64,000 nt of DNA from Branchinecta lynchi. Its lineage: Eukaryota > Arthropoda > Branchiopoda > Anostraca > Branchinectidae. Below, one piece after another: positions 34,346 through 48,503 of this stretch. Numbering within the stretch: position 1 is the first letter of the stretch; the number at the start of each line of letters is the position of its first letter. The DNA lies in contig JAKZAP010000018.1 in the NCBI GenBank assembly GCA_023053575.1, positions 19,558,202 through 19,622,201 of the forward strand, in the 5' to 3' direction. The notes beneath the pieces were generated by a model, which did not search any database, was not told the DNA's origin, and was given only the letters and a program-made list of their open reading frames with translations. Both the position numbers and the translations under genes were made by a program.

Positions 34346-34733
34346 AAACCTCTAGCCCTGACCTACTCCACTATTAAGAACTTCTGATTGGTTTATTTCT
34401 GAGCTTTGCTCAAATCATCACAGTTATATTTAAAAATGCAAAACGGATATGTCATCTACATTTTAAACTAACATGTACATTTTGCATTTTCAAATAATAT
34501 CCGCAGTCAGCTTCGGCTGAAGGCATATCCATCAAACTCATCTTATGTTGGGAGTATCCAGCATTTGTAATAGTGTATCCAGCATTAGGCATAGTGTATG
34601 GCAAATGCAGTTTATCTATCTACAGACATACCCAGCGTTTGATGGCATTTGGCACAGGGTATCTAAAAATCAAGGGTAAACTGTCAAGAACATCCCAGCA
34701 AAGAAGATTTAAGATCCCAAGTAGGAAATAGGT

Positions 34734-35434
34734 CAGTCTAGTACACTAGCCCCATTTCAGGCACGGTGCTCAAACGTCTAGCACCATGCCTGGGTGCTAG
34801 ACGTTCAAGCACTGTACCTTGGATTTCATGTATGGTGCATGGATTTCAGTATACAGTGCATACAGAAAAAACACAGTTTCTGTCGTCACAACTGAGTACC
34901 GGCTCGGACAGGGCTGAAATTACTACTATGAATTAAAGAAATCAAAGACAATCCTTTATATATTTTTCACAACAAAAACAAAAGGGCTCTAATGATGATG
35001 GAGATGAAAAACCTAACAGCACCCTATCTATTTTCCATGTATTTTCCCTATCTATCCCCCAAGAGCCAATATTCTGGTTGGATGCTAGGTAGAAAAAGCT
35101 GAGGCACAGGACACTTTGCATGCAAAACCCTTGACTATGTAGAAAAGGAAATGAGGTTTTTCACATCTGCAATCAGCCGAGCCCTTTTGTTTTTGTTGTG
35201 AAAAATATATAAAGGATTGTCTTTGATTTCTCTAATTCATGGTAGTAATTTCCGCCCTGTCCGAGCTGGTGCTCAGTTGTTATGACAGAAACTGTGTTTT
35301 TGATGCATGCACTGTATACTGAAATCCATGCACCATACATGAAATCAAAGGTACAGTGCTTGAACGTCTAGCACCCAGGCATGGTGCTAGATGTTTGAGC
35401 ACCGTGCCTGAAAAGGGGCTAGTGTACTAGACTG
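34734..35434. mobile_element. Long-armed foldback element, hAT-like 8-bp TSD
   Basis: Arms of about 255 bp (34734-34990 and 35178-35434) are near-perfect inverted repeats, beginning CAGTCTAGTACACTAGCCCC. Both flanks are AAATAGGT (34726-34733, 35435-35442), a perfect 8-bp duplication. Each arm contains a second palindrome built from 'aacgtctagcacc' and 'ggtgctagacgtt'. The roughly 185-bp centre is AT-rich and non-coding. Close arm identity suggests recent insertion or gene conversion between arms. Confidence 0.9.
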
Positions 35435-35741
35435 AAATAGGTTATTTCCGATGTTTTAAGACACCCAATTCCTGATTTCAGATAAAGATTTAAGCCATTT
35501 AAGGTGACATTACTTAGGCTAATTGCTTGCATATTCTACCCAATGCTGAAAGAATACAATGCATCTGACTTGCATACCCTAGACTAAGAAATCAGACAGC
35601 TGCTGGATAAGTAAAGCTTCCTTAGGCTTACCCCAAGTTGGTGCTTGGCTGGGGAGTAGGGTTTTCAGTTTCAGTTTGCAATTTTCATCTCATAAGATAT
35701 CAGACAAATCATAATCATTAAGCTTTAGATTAACTACTTAC

Positions 35742-35817
35742 GCTGGGCAGCTGAATATGCAGAATGAAGCAGGCTTAAAAGCCCCACAGTTGTCAACACT
35801 GTACTCAAACTAATCAT
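35742..35817 (-). CDS. MMGT1: EMC5/MMGT1 first exon
   Basis: The exon encodes MISLSTVLTTVGLLSLLHSA followed by YSAAQ, then splits a codon at a gtaagt donor (phase 1). This is the first membrane helix of EMC5, which ends in the conserved '(L)xHAAFSAAQ' motif. Starting at this ATG gives the usual very short N-terminus. The next gene on the other side is RAMP4/SERP1, head-to-head. Confidence 0.85.
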
Positions 35818-36225
35818 TGTTTATCTAATCAATACAACCCGTGTGCTACAAAAACTTTATAAGTGACGCTCTTGGTATTCGGAGTTGGAAGTTGGTCTTA
35901 ATCATATCCCTATTCGCCAAGAATCTACGCTAAGTTTAATGATGAAGTCTTGATAAAAAAGAGCTGTATGAGCCTGAAATTATTTTATTATAGCTAAGCG
36001 ATCTTTAAATTTTTTTATCTTGACAATAATATATTCTTGATTTTACTGGGATCTCGTGAATTAGGGACTTCAAATTTCTTGGAAACAGAATCATCAACAA
36101 AGCATCACGCACGAACATTCAACTACAACAGCAAACAGGACGTGTCAGTAAATACTGTAAACTGGGATTCGGATTTTGATCCTTCATTCTTATTTTGAAC
36201 GTAAACCCTAATTTCTTTCTTGAAA
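35818..36225. promoter_or_regulatory. Likely bidirectional promoter, EMC5 / SERP1
   Basis: Only 408 bp separate the start codons of two divergent genes, EMC5 on the - strand and SERP1 on the + strand, and the interval must hold both 5' UTRs. A GACGTG core (36139-36144, in 'aggacgtgtcag') lies 82 bp before the SERP1 ATG. It resembles the core bound by XBP1/ATF6-type factors of the unfolded protein response. No TATA box is evident at a usual distance. The promoter role is inferred from geometry. Confidence 0.55.
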
Positions 36226-36309
36226 ATGGTTGCATCACAGCGAATGAAGGTTGCCAATGAGAAGGCTAGCAAGCTTGTCACACAAAGAGGACAGGTTCCT
36301 AAATCCTTG
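36226..36309 (+). CDS. SERP1: RAMP4/SERP1 exon 1
   Basis: RAMP4 (SERP1) is a tiny tail-anchored ER protein that sits at the Sec61 translocon and is induced by ER stress. Exon 1 encodes MVASQRMKVANEKASKLVTQ followed by RGQVPKSL, the cytosolic basic part. The family reads 'MxxKQRxRxANEKxxKxxTxRGNVxKT' here. The ATG is preceded by 'ttgaaa', has no upstream in-frame competitor in the exon, and gives the family's standard N-terminus. The exon ends in phase 0 at gtaagt. The assembled protein is 64 residues, against 66 in mammals. Confidence 0.95.
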
Positions 36310-40124
<3,815 letters not shown>

Positions 40125-40621
40125 TAGCCTAAATATCCAGGTGACTTTTCCGGTTAGTCTTATTGCCAGCATGTATTATGCTAATAAAGCTTTCAGAGTT
40201 CATTCTGTTCCATGGGCTGGTGAATTTGGCAGGCAGTTAGCATATTTTGTGTGTTCTTGCAGTACAGGTTCTGGTGAATGGGTGTGCCTGGGACTTTTTG
40301 ATTCTGTGAAAAATTTATTGTCTTAGAAAACTTAGGGTAGGAACAGCAACCTATAGCCTAAACTCGTACTCAGTCAATAATATCTGTCTTTTAGGTCAGA
40401 AAACAGCCAGATTCCTTACTTAAATTACTTACTTACTTACTATTCTGATTCTTTCTGCACCTACTTTTCAACTTGCTCCCATGAAAACTAGCCTTTGTGT
40501 GATGAGCTAGTTGTTTAATAAGTTAATTGAGATCCTTCCATTGTCGTGTGCGTAAATGTCAATGTTTGTTTATATACCATTTATTGAAGAGCAAGTAAAT
40601 AAACGATCTTTTTTTTTCCAG

Positions 40622-40659
40622 CCATCTTCCAGATTATCCAGAGCATTCGAGCGGCCTAA
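40622..40659 (+). CDS. SERP1: RAMP4/SERP1 exon 3
   Basis: The exon completes Ala and encodes IFQIIQSIRAA then TAA. AIFQIIQSIR is the invariant luminal end of RAMP4. The acceptor is 'tttttttttccag'. The final residues are AA rather than the commoner RMG/RMA ending. Confidence 0.96.
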
Positions 40660-41907
40660 CCTCACATGACAAACGTTATGGTTCTTTTGGAAATTATTGT
40701 TGCTGGTTTCTACCATTCCGTTAAATATTTGGTTGGTGCTCATCTACATACTGACATGTCGATTTTTGTTAATATTTATTATTTTTGACCTTTTTGCCTT
40801 ACTTTTGAGGTGCACAAGTGAAACTTAGAATAGCGTTTTGAACGTTGGTACTGGAGAATATATTTTCTGGATAAGATGTGTTTTGTTTTATATCTTAGGC
40901 TCCTGTTCTGTGGTTACCCAACGCATTGTAATGAGCAAACTCTTTTATTGGATTCCATCTTCACACTGAAGGGTGTTTACTAAAGTTGAAACTTGACAGT
41001 TAAGTGGTGGAGGTAAAAAAAAAAAAAAGTTTCGTTGGGATCCTTAAGTTCACAGATCCCGCTAAATGTTCTTTATCCCTATCAAACCCCAACCAGTCCG
41101 TCAGGTCTTTCTTTTATGTTTTTAAAATTTTGGTCCAGCCCGGATTACGACCAGAATCTAAGTTTTATTTTCAAATTCATAGAATATTCTTATTCAGTAT
41201 GTTCTTTATCTAGATATACGCGAGCGTAGGTTCAGTCAGAGCATTTTGTTCTTCTGGATTTACGTCAAATTGCGGTCGTCTTATTTACCACGAAGCAGGT
41301 AGATCGATTTCTCTGTTGAAACAGATTGCCCATAACGTTGTTCGAACTGACGTCTTCGCCCGAATCCGGCAAAACTATGCACTCCTCAGAATGTTCGGTT
41401 TTCGACGGATTTCGTCCGTAGTATCAACCAAGAAAGACCGAAATTTAGGTGTTAGCCAGTTTTCCGTCCAAATATCGATCCAGCAGAAAAAAACGGAGCT
41501 ACCGATCCAGCAGATCTTCCTGTGCATCGTAACGTGTTATACACGCTATTTGTTGGCGATTTTCAGCCAATGGGAGCACGCCTAGTCTGGACGGTTGTTG
41601 ATATAACGCATCTTCAACACGCCATTTGGGCCACGACTTGTATTTTTGAAATAAACTCAATTGAACAACTCGTGAGCGGGTGATGACTTGAGCAGTTCCA
41701 GTAACCTATTATACGGACACAAACGCTTAGACTCAACGTGGCCTACGAACGTTTCATTTACATAAAGGTTATATGTCGCTCAACGCATAGACCGTGACAG
41801 GAGGAAAAGCAGAAAACTCCGCTGAAATTGTATTCCTGTTCAGCGGTTCCAAGCGGACTAATTTCTGTTGATCCCGCATGATTGATCAGCACTTATTGAC
41901 AGACATA
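40660..41907. other. Intergenic region downstream of SERP1
   Basis: It presumably begins with the SERP1 3' UTR; an AATAAA lies near 41650. No further gene seen. Confidence 0.4.
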
Positions 41908-42147
41908 AGTTGCGTTTTTTTTTATGTAGTCTCGGCGTAGTTTCGCTTAAAAGCCGTATTATTTGTCCATTCCATATCCTGTAGTTTCAAACCTGAAACA
42001 GAGCTCAAACTACAAATTACCTCGCCGACGTAATTTGGTGTAGTTTGACTTTTCGGAAACAAGAACTCAATAAAACGCAAGTAAGACAAAACAAGATTCA
42101 AACTACAAACTTTGACGAAACAAAAGTGAATCCAGAAAAACGCAACT
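41908..42147. mobile_element. MITE AGTTGCGTTTTT, TSD ATA
   Basis: The ends AGTTGCGTTTTT and AAAAACGCAACT are a perfect 12-bp inverted repeat flanked by ATA (41905-41907, 42148-42150). The interior repeats 'gtagtttcaaacctgaaac' and 'caaactacaaa' words in both orientations. Non-coding, 240 bp. Confidence 0.88.
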
Positions 42148-42279
42148 ATAGTAGAATAGATCAACAGATTGACGAGTAGAAGATCTGAAATCTTCTTCCC
42201 AGGTAATGGAGGTTTTGCATATGCCTTAGTGGTAGAAAGTGAAAGTTAACCACTACCTCAATGATCGGACTTTTACTAT

Positions 42280-43206
42280 GGGTTCGTTCCAGCTCCTCTC
42301 CGTAGTTACTTCGAAGTAACTACGTGTGACGTCACAAATTAACTACTACCTGGAACGATCGAAGTTACTACGGGACGAGGTAACGCATGTTTCTTGAATG
42401 CAAGAAGATATGGGGACTGCATGGGAAGGATGAATAGAAAAAAATTTTGTTTTTGGTGCATAGAACGACTTGATAATTATTTTGAAATAGATTCTCTATT
42501 CCGGTTTTGTCTTTTTGGTCGCTAAATCCTTATTTTCACATATAATTGTTTCCTAGCCAGAACCGCAACAGTCTTTCCCGTGCAAATTTTTCAGCACAAT
42601 ATTTAGTCCTTGTCAGAAATGGAACGCCCAAGATCCTCCAGAACCCAATGATGTCAAAGTGGTTAACAAGGTTCACTGAATAAATTTTTAGCTTCTTCTC
42701 CTGCAGCATTAAATAGTAATAGTAATATAAAGCAACAGAAAAGGCTTTCACCTCTAAATAACTGAGAAATTAAATAAATATTATTGCCATCTCAGTTACT
42801 GGCATTTGAAATTCATTCCTGCCACAGTCCATATTCAGTCACCAGACTGACCGGTAAACCGTCAGCTTAGGTTGACTAGAATTTTTTATTTTTTTTTTTG
42901 GGGGGGGGGGGGTTCAGCGAATCATATTTGACGAGAAGAAAGGCCCAATACGGCTGAAAATCTCACAATAATGTCCTGTTTACTCTAGCTATTACACCTT
43001 GTCTCACTTTGCTGCCCCGAGTTCACTTCTCAAGACGGCTCTTGGAAAGTGAAAGTGCTAAAGACGGTCGGGTACTATCTTTACAAAAAGTTACTTCGAA
43101 GTAACGATCTTCCTTGTGCTCCCCGTAACTTTTTGACAAGCTGGAACGGAGAAAGTGACTGAATAGTAACTATTTAGTAACTTTCGGGCCGAGCTGGAAC
43201 GAACCC
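42280..43206. mobile_element. TIR transposon GGGTTCGTTCCAGCTC, TSD TAT
   Basis: A perfect 16-bp inverted repeat (42280-42295 and 43191-43206) is flanked by TAT on both sides. A 5-bp CTATG reading of the duplication is equally possible if the ends are trimmed by one base. Subterminal 'gtagttacttcgaagtaact' palindromes link it to the 20507-21155 element. A T/G homopolymer stretch lies at 42883-42912. No transposase. Confidence 0.82.
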
Positions 43207-44110
43207 TATGTCTACACAAATGTTGATTATGAGACGATTGGGGGACTGACAGAAACTAATCCACTTGGGAGCGCTGAACTGGAATAAGGCGAATTGAGAA
43301 AGTCGAGTTGCACGCTACCTAGCTTTTAGAGTTTGTCCAGCTTTTAAACAAAGAAAGTGAGAAAGAACAGACGAAAAATATAAATAAAACAAGATGGTTT
43401 GCAACCAACTAAACGCGAAGTTTGACGATGATTTGGCAGAAGTGATCGGCCTAAATTTCAAGGAAGAGATCTTTTAACGACAGTCCAACCACTAGGGAGC
43501 GCTGTCTCGTTGTTCGTTTCCTGTTTTTCCACTGTTACGGTCTTTGGCTCAACGGTTTGAAACCAACTCGAGGATTGTAAAGCTTGATGCTGACAGAACG
43601 CGAATCTTTTTCGCTTTAGAATTGTGACGCGACACGAAGAAATTCGTCTTGGGTGTTGAAACGTCATGAATTTTGTAGCCTGTCTGCGCGGACTTCCTCC
43701 GTATGTGATTCGCGTTCTGTGGGCACCTACCTTCAGGAAGTTCTGTCCAGTTGTCCTCTGCATAACTGAGAGTCCGAGACTTAAGAAGGATAAATTAAGT
43801 CCATTTCAACTTTGAATAAGACTTTACGAATTCCGTTTTTGGAAATAGCAATGGTCAAACCAGATCTTTACTCAAACATTTTTTGCGTTCAATGAAAAAT
43901 GACCAGTTAAAATTAATTTAGAAATTAAATATTAATAATAAGTTAAATTTGTTTGCATTTAACAAAAAATTTAGTCTTTACTAAATTTGGCATTCAGGAA
44001 ACATTTAGCCAAAAATAGGCATAGAGAAATAAGATAATAAAAAAGAAAGAAAGCAGGGATCTTTTCAGAAATGCTTGTTCTCGGTTGTGGTGTGGGTGGG
44101 TGCTTACAGT
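43207..44110. other. Intergenic, no feature recognised
   Basis: No coding exon or repeat boundary that I can support. Confidence 0.35.
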
Positions 44111-44226
44111 CAGAGGGGTTACTAGCCAAAATGTTTGGGGGGACTCCCCCCCAAAACCCCAAAGGTCTTGAGAAAGAAAGAAACTCGTCGGACCCCCCCC
44201 CCCCCCCCCGATACGTGACGCCCCTG
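44111..44226. mobile_element. Short CAGGGGCGTCAC-family hAT-like MITE
   Basis: It runs from CAGAGGGGTTACTAGCC to the reverse of CAGGGGCGTCACGTATCGG, 116 bp, with a run of 18 C inside. Flanks are CTTACAGT (44103-44110) and CTTGCAGT (44227-44234), an 8-bp duplication with one mismatch. It is the smallest complete member. Confidence 0.82.
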
Positions 44227-44234
44227 CTTGCAGT

Positions 44235-45056
44235 AGCGAAGTCGGACTAGTTGCAAGGAAAGGATAGTAGTTATCCACGAGGAGTATTGTTCTCGAAGGC
44301 CCTTGTAGAGCTAAACCTGAGAGTCTAGGACCGATGGTCGTATATCTCTGTTGAGAGACTAAAAAGAACTGCAGCCGTAGTGCACTTATTCCTTATATTT
44401 TTCGAATCACTCAACGTCCAATAAAACTAATAAACACGGTACAAAAATGCAGAAAATAGTTCCCCATCAGCGCTGTAACCTTCAAGCATGATGGTCCCTG
44501 TTTCATCCGAATACTGATAAGCTTGTAGAATCAGGCTGATGAGAAATCGATCTCATAATAATTTCAACTCAACAACTTGCAAATAGTGCATGCTGTAATT
44601 CATGACCTAAGATCCTAAGTAATCATGGATATACAATCTCATTCGATAAGATTCGTAATAATATAGATCTAACGTGACTATCATTCTACGCCTAAGCTGC
44701 TGGGCTGACTGACTGAACGAAAGCTAGACTCGACAGCTGCGTCCCTACACTGCAGAAACTGGCTGCTGCAGTCAGCAGCTTGCGTCGTCCCTCGCCATGT
44801 CTTGTGACAAGCTCGACATAAATACTATGGTGAATGAGTTACTTATTGTGTTGCGGGAAAACGCCCAAGTTGCTCTTCAGTCACCTTATATGTTTTTTCA
44901 TTGATGGATTTTCAACATCTTTACATGCTTTGTACGAAACATTTCGATTGTTTTAACGTTCCCGGGCGGAACTGATAATGTGTAGAAAATACAGCCAGAA
45001 CTGGTAAAAGTGCAGAAAATTCTACCGGTAAACCCGATCATCTTTCACACACGATC
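44235..45056. other. Intergenic, no feature recognised
   Basis: No gene or defined repeat seen. Confidence 0.35.
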
Positions 45057-45345
45057 AACACTGTCACAAGGTTCGTAACATCTAACACAAGGATGCGCGC
45101 AACTTCAGTAGATAACAGAAACACTATTAACTGTACAAAAAACTTGTTTTATGGGCCTTTAATGCTCTGTCTTATAAAACATAACATTAAACACGGTTTG
45201 TAATGTTACTTTTAACGGAAAGAGAACACTTACAGGTCATCACGCAAATACTCTGAAATACTTTAAGATAATATCCTAAGCTTTGTCGGTCAAGACTGCA
45301 TATCCTTGTGTTAGCTGTTGTCAGTTCTGACACTATAAGTTCTTA
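45057..45345. repeat. Copy of CACTGTCAG foldback family
   Basis: The left arm 'cactgtcacaaggttcgtaa' with 'taacacaaggatgcgcg' and 'agataacagaaacac' matches the arm at 17751. The right edge near 45318-45345 has 'gttgtcagttctgacacta'. It is more diverged than the 17.7-kb copy. Confidence 0.6.
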
Positions 45346-45616
45346 CTTTTGTATACTGAACCTTGGTATTTATTGCGCTACCCAAAAGCGCGATGTATCT
45401 AAACAGAAACTACGAATTTGGACTTAATTTGGCATTAAAAACTGTTCTTTTTCGTAGACTGGATTCATTCGCGTTAGTGAAACATTCAGGCGCGATTTCA
45501 CTATAGTTAGCCTTGAAAATTAGCAAAAAGTTCCAGCCCGCATTTAAGCCCATGTAGTTCTCGAATCTGCTTTGAAAATCCATCTCGTCTATTTAGGACG
45601 ATTTCTATTCCTGCTA

Positions 45617-45824
45617 CAGGAGGGGTATCCAACCTCGAATTTACACACCTCGAACTTGGCCTGAAAAAGGCTGAAAGGAAATTTCAATGCGGTTCTGACA
45701 AGGTCAGACCTAACTACCAAGATGGAAACCTCGAGTGACATAGGACCTGTTTTATAGTAGATAGAAATGTCCTTGTAAGGTCAAGTTCGAGGTCGTATAA
45801 ATTCGAGGTAGGATACCCCTCCTG
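45617..45824. mobile_element. MITE CAGGAGGGGTATCCAACC, TA-flanked (copy 2)
   Basis: The ends CAGGAGGGGTATCCAACC and 'GGTAGGATACCCCTCCTG' are flanked by TA on both sides. Inner arms pair 'ctcgaatttacac' with 'gtataaattcgag'. It is 208 bp, like the copy in SERP1 intron 1. Confidence 0.8.
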
Positions 45825-46059
45825 TAGTTCATATCTCTTAAAATGCAATCATGTATTCCTGCCGGTCTCTCCTTAATCCTTCCAAAGGATACCGATCTTA
45901 CCACTACCTAATTCCAATTAAGCTAAAAATCACGATCTGTCTCAGTTCATTACATTGAAGCTCAAATTATCAGTGCACGATAGTTTCGTGAGGACAAGAA
46001 TTATACTAATGCCGCACTCGCAATGGACTTCTCACGAATTTAGTAATAGTTTGCACAAT

Positions 46060-46316
46060 CTAAGCTGAGACATCTGAATCGCAGCCAGAGTATTCCGAAG
46101 TCAAGCATTCTTGAACATTGTCGAGCTTGCAAGATTCATTTTTGAGTTTACTAAACTCGTCGTGAGACATCAGAGCGGAGCTAGCGGACGGACGGCGGCT
46201 GACGTCGGACGGCGACTCGCTGCGGCGACGATCGCTCAGAGCGCCGCCGTGAATGTATGTGGTCCACTCCTGAGCTTCCGGGTCCAGATACTCGAGCGTA
46301 TCAAGGAAATGTTTAC
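46060..46316 (-). CDS. IVNS1ABP: IVNS1ABP-like kelch protein, last exon
   Basis: After a 'gtctag' acceptor this exon completes Gly and reads KHFLDTLEYLDPEAQEWTTY. That is the final half of the sixth kelch blade, ending 'IHGG'. A serine/arginine-rich tail of about 60 residues follows (LSDRRRSESPSDVSRRPSAS and more) to a TAG stop at 46060-46062. The join to 'VGGFSG' of the preceding exon is phase 1, like every other junction of the gene. The tail is longer than in the vertebrate protein, which ends soon after the last blade. Confidence 0.8.
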
Positions 46317-46559
46317 CTAGACAAAGATGAGAATGATTCTAAATGGGATGTAAGGGGTGAACGTGGAGAGCAAAGTGAATTGAGGCAAAGGAGATGGTAA
46401 CGGCGATCCATTCCTTAACCAGCTGACACTCGTGACCCGAGTCAAACTGCGTAATAGACTATGCCGGCGCAAACGGGCACGGGGAAAGCCTGACCGTTGA
46501 TTAACAGGCGGCAGGACGGTGCGCGTGAAGCCTCACAAAGTAAAAAAAAAAGAAAAATA

Positions 46560-46817
46560 ATACATCTCAAAATAGTAGTATGAAGTTGTACGAAAGAAAG
46601 CATGCAGTACTAACTAATGCTACTATATGCTTCTATGTCTAGACTGGATTATACTATAGCCAGGCAGGATGCTACTGGATACTACATACTACTGCTTAAG
46701 ATTGGCCCAGTCTGAGGCACATTAAAGGATAGTATTAATATACTATTACATATCAATACATGCAACTCTTTCGTTCAACTATCACACAACTACACAGTCC
46801 ACAAATTTTTCATCGGG
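46560..46817. mobile_element. CCCGATGAAAAA MITE (right end intact)
   Basis: It is colinear with 16148-16481 ('caaaatagtagtatgaagtt', 'cttaagattggccca') and ends 'aaatttttcatcggg'. The left terminus is missing or eroded into an A-rich tract. Confidence 0.65.
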
Positions 46818-47438
46818 TTTTGTTTTCTGTTTCTGAATAACCTAAGGGCGATCTCCTGGATTCCCTTTCCGAAAAGCAAGCGAGAATCCGCCGAGCGCAA
46901 GAACAAAAAGTCTCAGTTACACCTTTACAACTTCTCTCTGACTTGCCCGAATCACTTTCCACTCGCGAAGTGGATTCGCTTTCCAAGTGCTGGCGGAAAC
47001 TAGCAGAGCGACAGAACAGCTTCAGAAAGCGAAGCGGCTTTTAGCCGAAGTCGCAAGAACAGCTGGCACATAAAGCACCCGGAGCTTTCATGACCCCAGA
47101 ACCGCCCTCTACTTTGTCGCTCAGTCACTTGGGCTTTCGTTTCCTCAACAGTTTCCCTTTTTTTTCAACAAGCTGCTCTGTTGCTTGCTCATATGTTTTT
47201 TTCTCACATACTCATCTCCAATTGCTCGCACAGTAGCGGCTTTCCTTTTCACAAGACCAGCCTAGTCAGTAAAGGTCTCTGTTTATCCTTGTTAATCGTT
47301 TTAGATTCCCTAGAGAATGCTCGCTAGGTTTATAAGCCGTTTCCGGACCCACCAGTGTCTGGTTTTACCTCACCAGTGCGGGCTGAGAACACAGGGAGGG
47401 ATTCCTGGTCTGGAGCACAGGAACTTAAATAGGCTATC
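46818..47438. other. Kelch gene intron, nothing recognised
   Basis: Positions about 46.85-47.05 kb are rich in 'gcgaagtgg / ccgagcgcaag' words, but no defined repeat or gene is seen. Confidence 0.35.
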
Positions 47439-47890
47439 TGAGTCATACACAAATCCTCAATTTTTGGTCATGGTACTCCAACGTATGAGTACCTCTGCTA
47501 ATACACCGGGGCACCATGCCCTGCAGAAAGAACATGGTACCCCCATATAAATCTTTTGAATTGAGAATCTGAAATGGAAAGTTGTTTTCCAAACAGTACC
47601 ATACACTGTACCAAAAAATCTTGCAGCATTTGCCACTGGGATTAATCTAGTCTCTACTGAGATAAGATTTTCTCTAATTAGGATTCATCTTCTCTGATAA
47701 GATTTATCCCAGTAGCAAATACTGCAGTTAACTTTAATCCTTACTCGGAGAAACTTTTGACAGTGTATGGGGGTACCAAGCACTTGCTGCAGAGCATGGT
47801 GCCCAATGTGCGAGCATCGGTGCTCATCCGTTGGGGCATTCCTTGATACTGGAGCACCACTCCCGAAAATAAACGATTTGTGTATGACTG
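47439..47890. repeat. Inverted repeat with ~110-bp arms
   Basis: The left arm (47439-47548) has 'gtcatacacaaat', 'ggtactccaacgtatgagta' and 'gcaccatgccctgcag'. It is the complement of the right arm (47766-47890), which has 'ctgcagagcatggtgccc' and 'atttgtgtatgac'. The arms are about 80 percent alike. A TA-flanked MITE occupies the spacer and abuts the right arm. An AUG-initiated stretch at 47317-47550 reads through the arm and is not a gene. Confidence 0.65.
47604..47765. mobile_element. CACTGTA TA-flanked MITE (solo copy)
   Basis: The ends CACTGTACC and 'TTTTGACAGTG' are flanked by TA. Arms 'gcagcatttgccactgggat' and 'atcccagtagcaaatactgc' fold back on each other. This uninterrupted 162-bp copy is the empty-site reference for the interrupted one at 22394-23193. 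Confidence 0.85.
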
Positions 47891-48332
47891 ATGGGCTACT
47901 CGCCGAAAACCTTTATTTCCCATCAAGTTTATTATATTTCAGCTGGATCTGGAAATATTTGCTCTTAATCTCTGCTTCTTCTTTCAAATTTTGCATTTGT
48001 TGCTTATCGGCGAATAATTTCATCAACAAGATGGCGTTCAAAGTAAATAGCGTATCCCCGATGGAAGAAGAAGCATATTTTAAAACTAAAATACAAAATT
48101 AGGATTCCAATTTGCTGTTTGTGCCAAAAGAAAGATGAACAATTGCTGTTTGCAATAGTCAGAGTTTCCTGAGTTGTCCAAACCCATTCCCGATCGAAAG
48201 GTTGATTGTTTCGGGAGCGGAAAAAGCCCTATAGACAACTCAAGGTACCCCAATGTCAGAGTGATCGGGTTCATCAGCTTGGCGATAACTCTCATAACCT
48301 ATCAGGTTCCCTTGCTCCTAATTCATTCTCAC

Positions 48333-48503
48333 CTGAGAATCCTCCGACGGCAAATAATTTCCCATTAATCACAGCAACGCCAATATTGGCCCGACATGAA
48401 GTCATATTGGGCCCAGGGCCCCAGGTTCGGGTCTCAAAATCGAATACTTCTGTAGAGCAGAGAGTCTGCTGACCATCAGATCCTCCGATCACCCACAACT
48501 TGT
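48333..48503 (-). CDS. IVNS1ABP: IVNS1ABP-like kelch protein exon
   Basis: The exon encodes KLWVIGGSDGQQTLCSTEVF, then DFETRTWGPGPNMTSCRANI and GVAVINGKLFAVGGFSG. This is one full kelch blade plus the GG start of the next. Landmarks present are the double glycine, the Trp six to eight residues after the variable loop, and R-x-x-x-G. It is bounded by 'tttttcttgcag' and gtgaga, phase 1 on both sides. Confidence 0.88.

Noticed and set aside
47317..47550. A 77-residue open frame
   Set aside because: It reads through one arm of the 47439-47890 inverted repeat.
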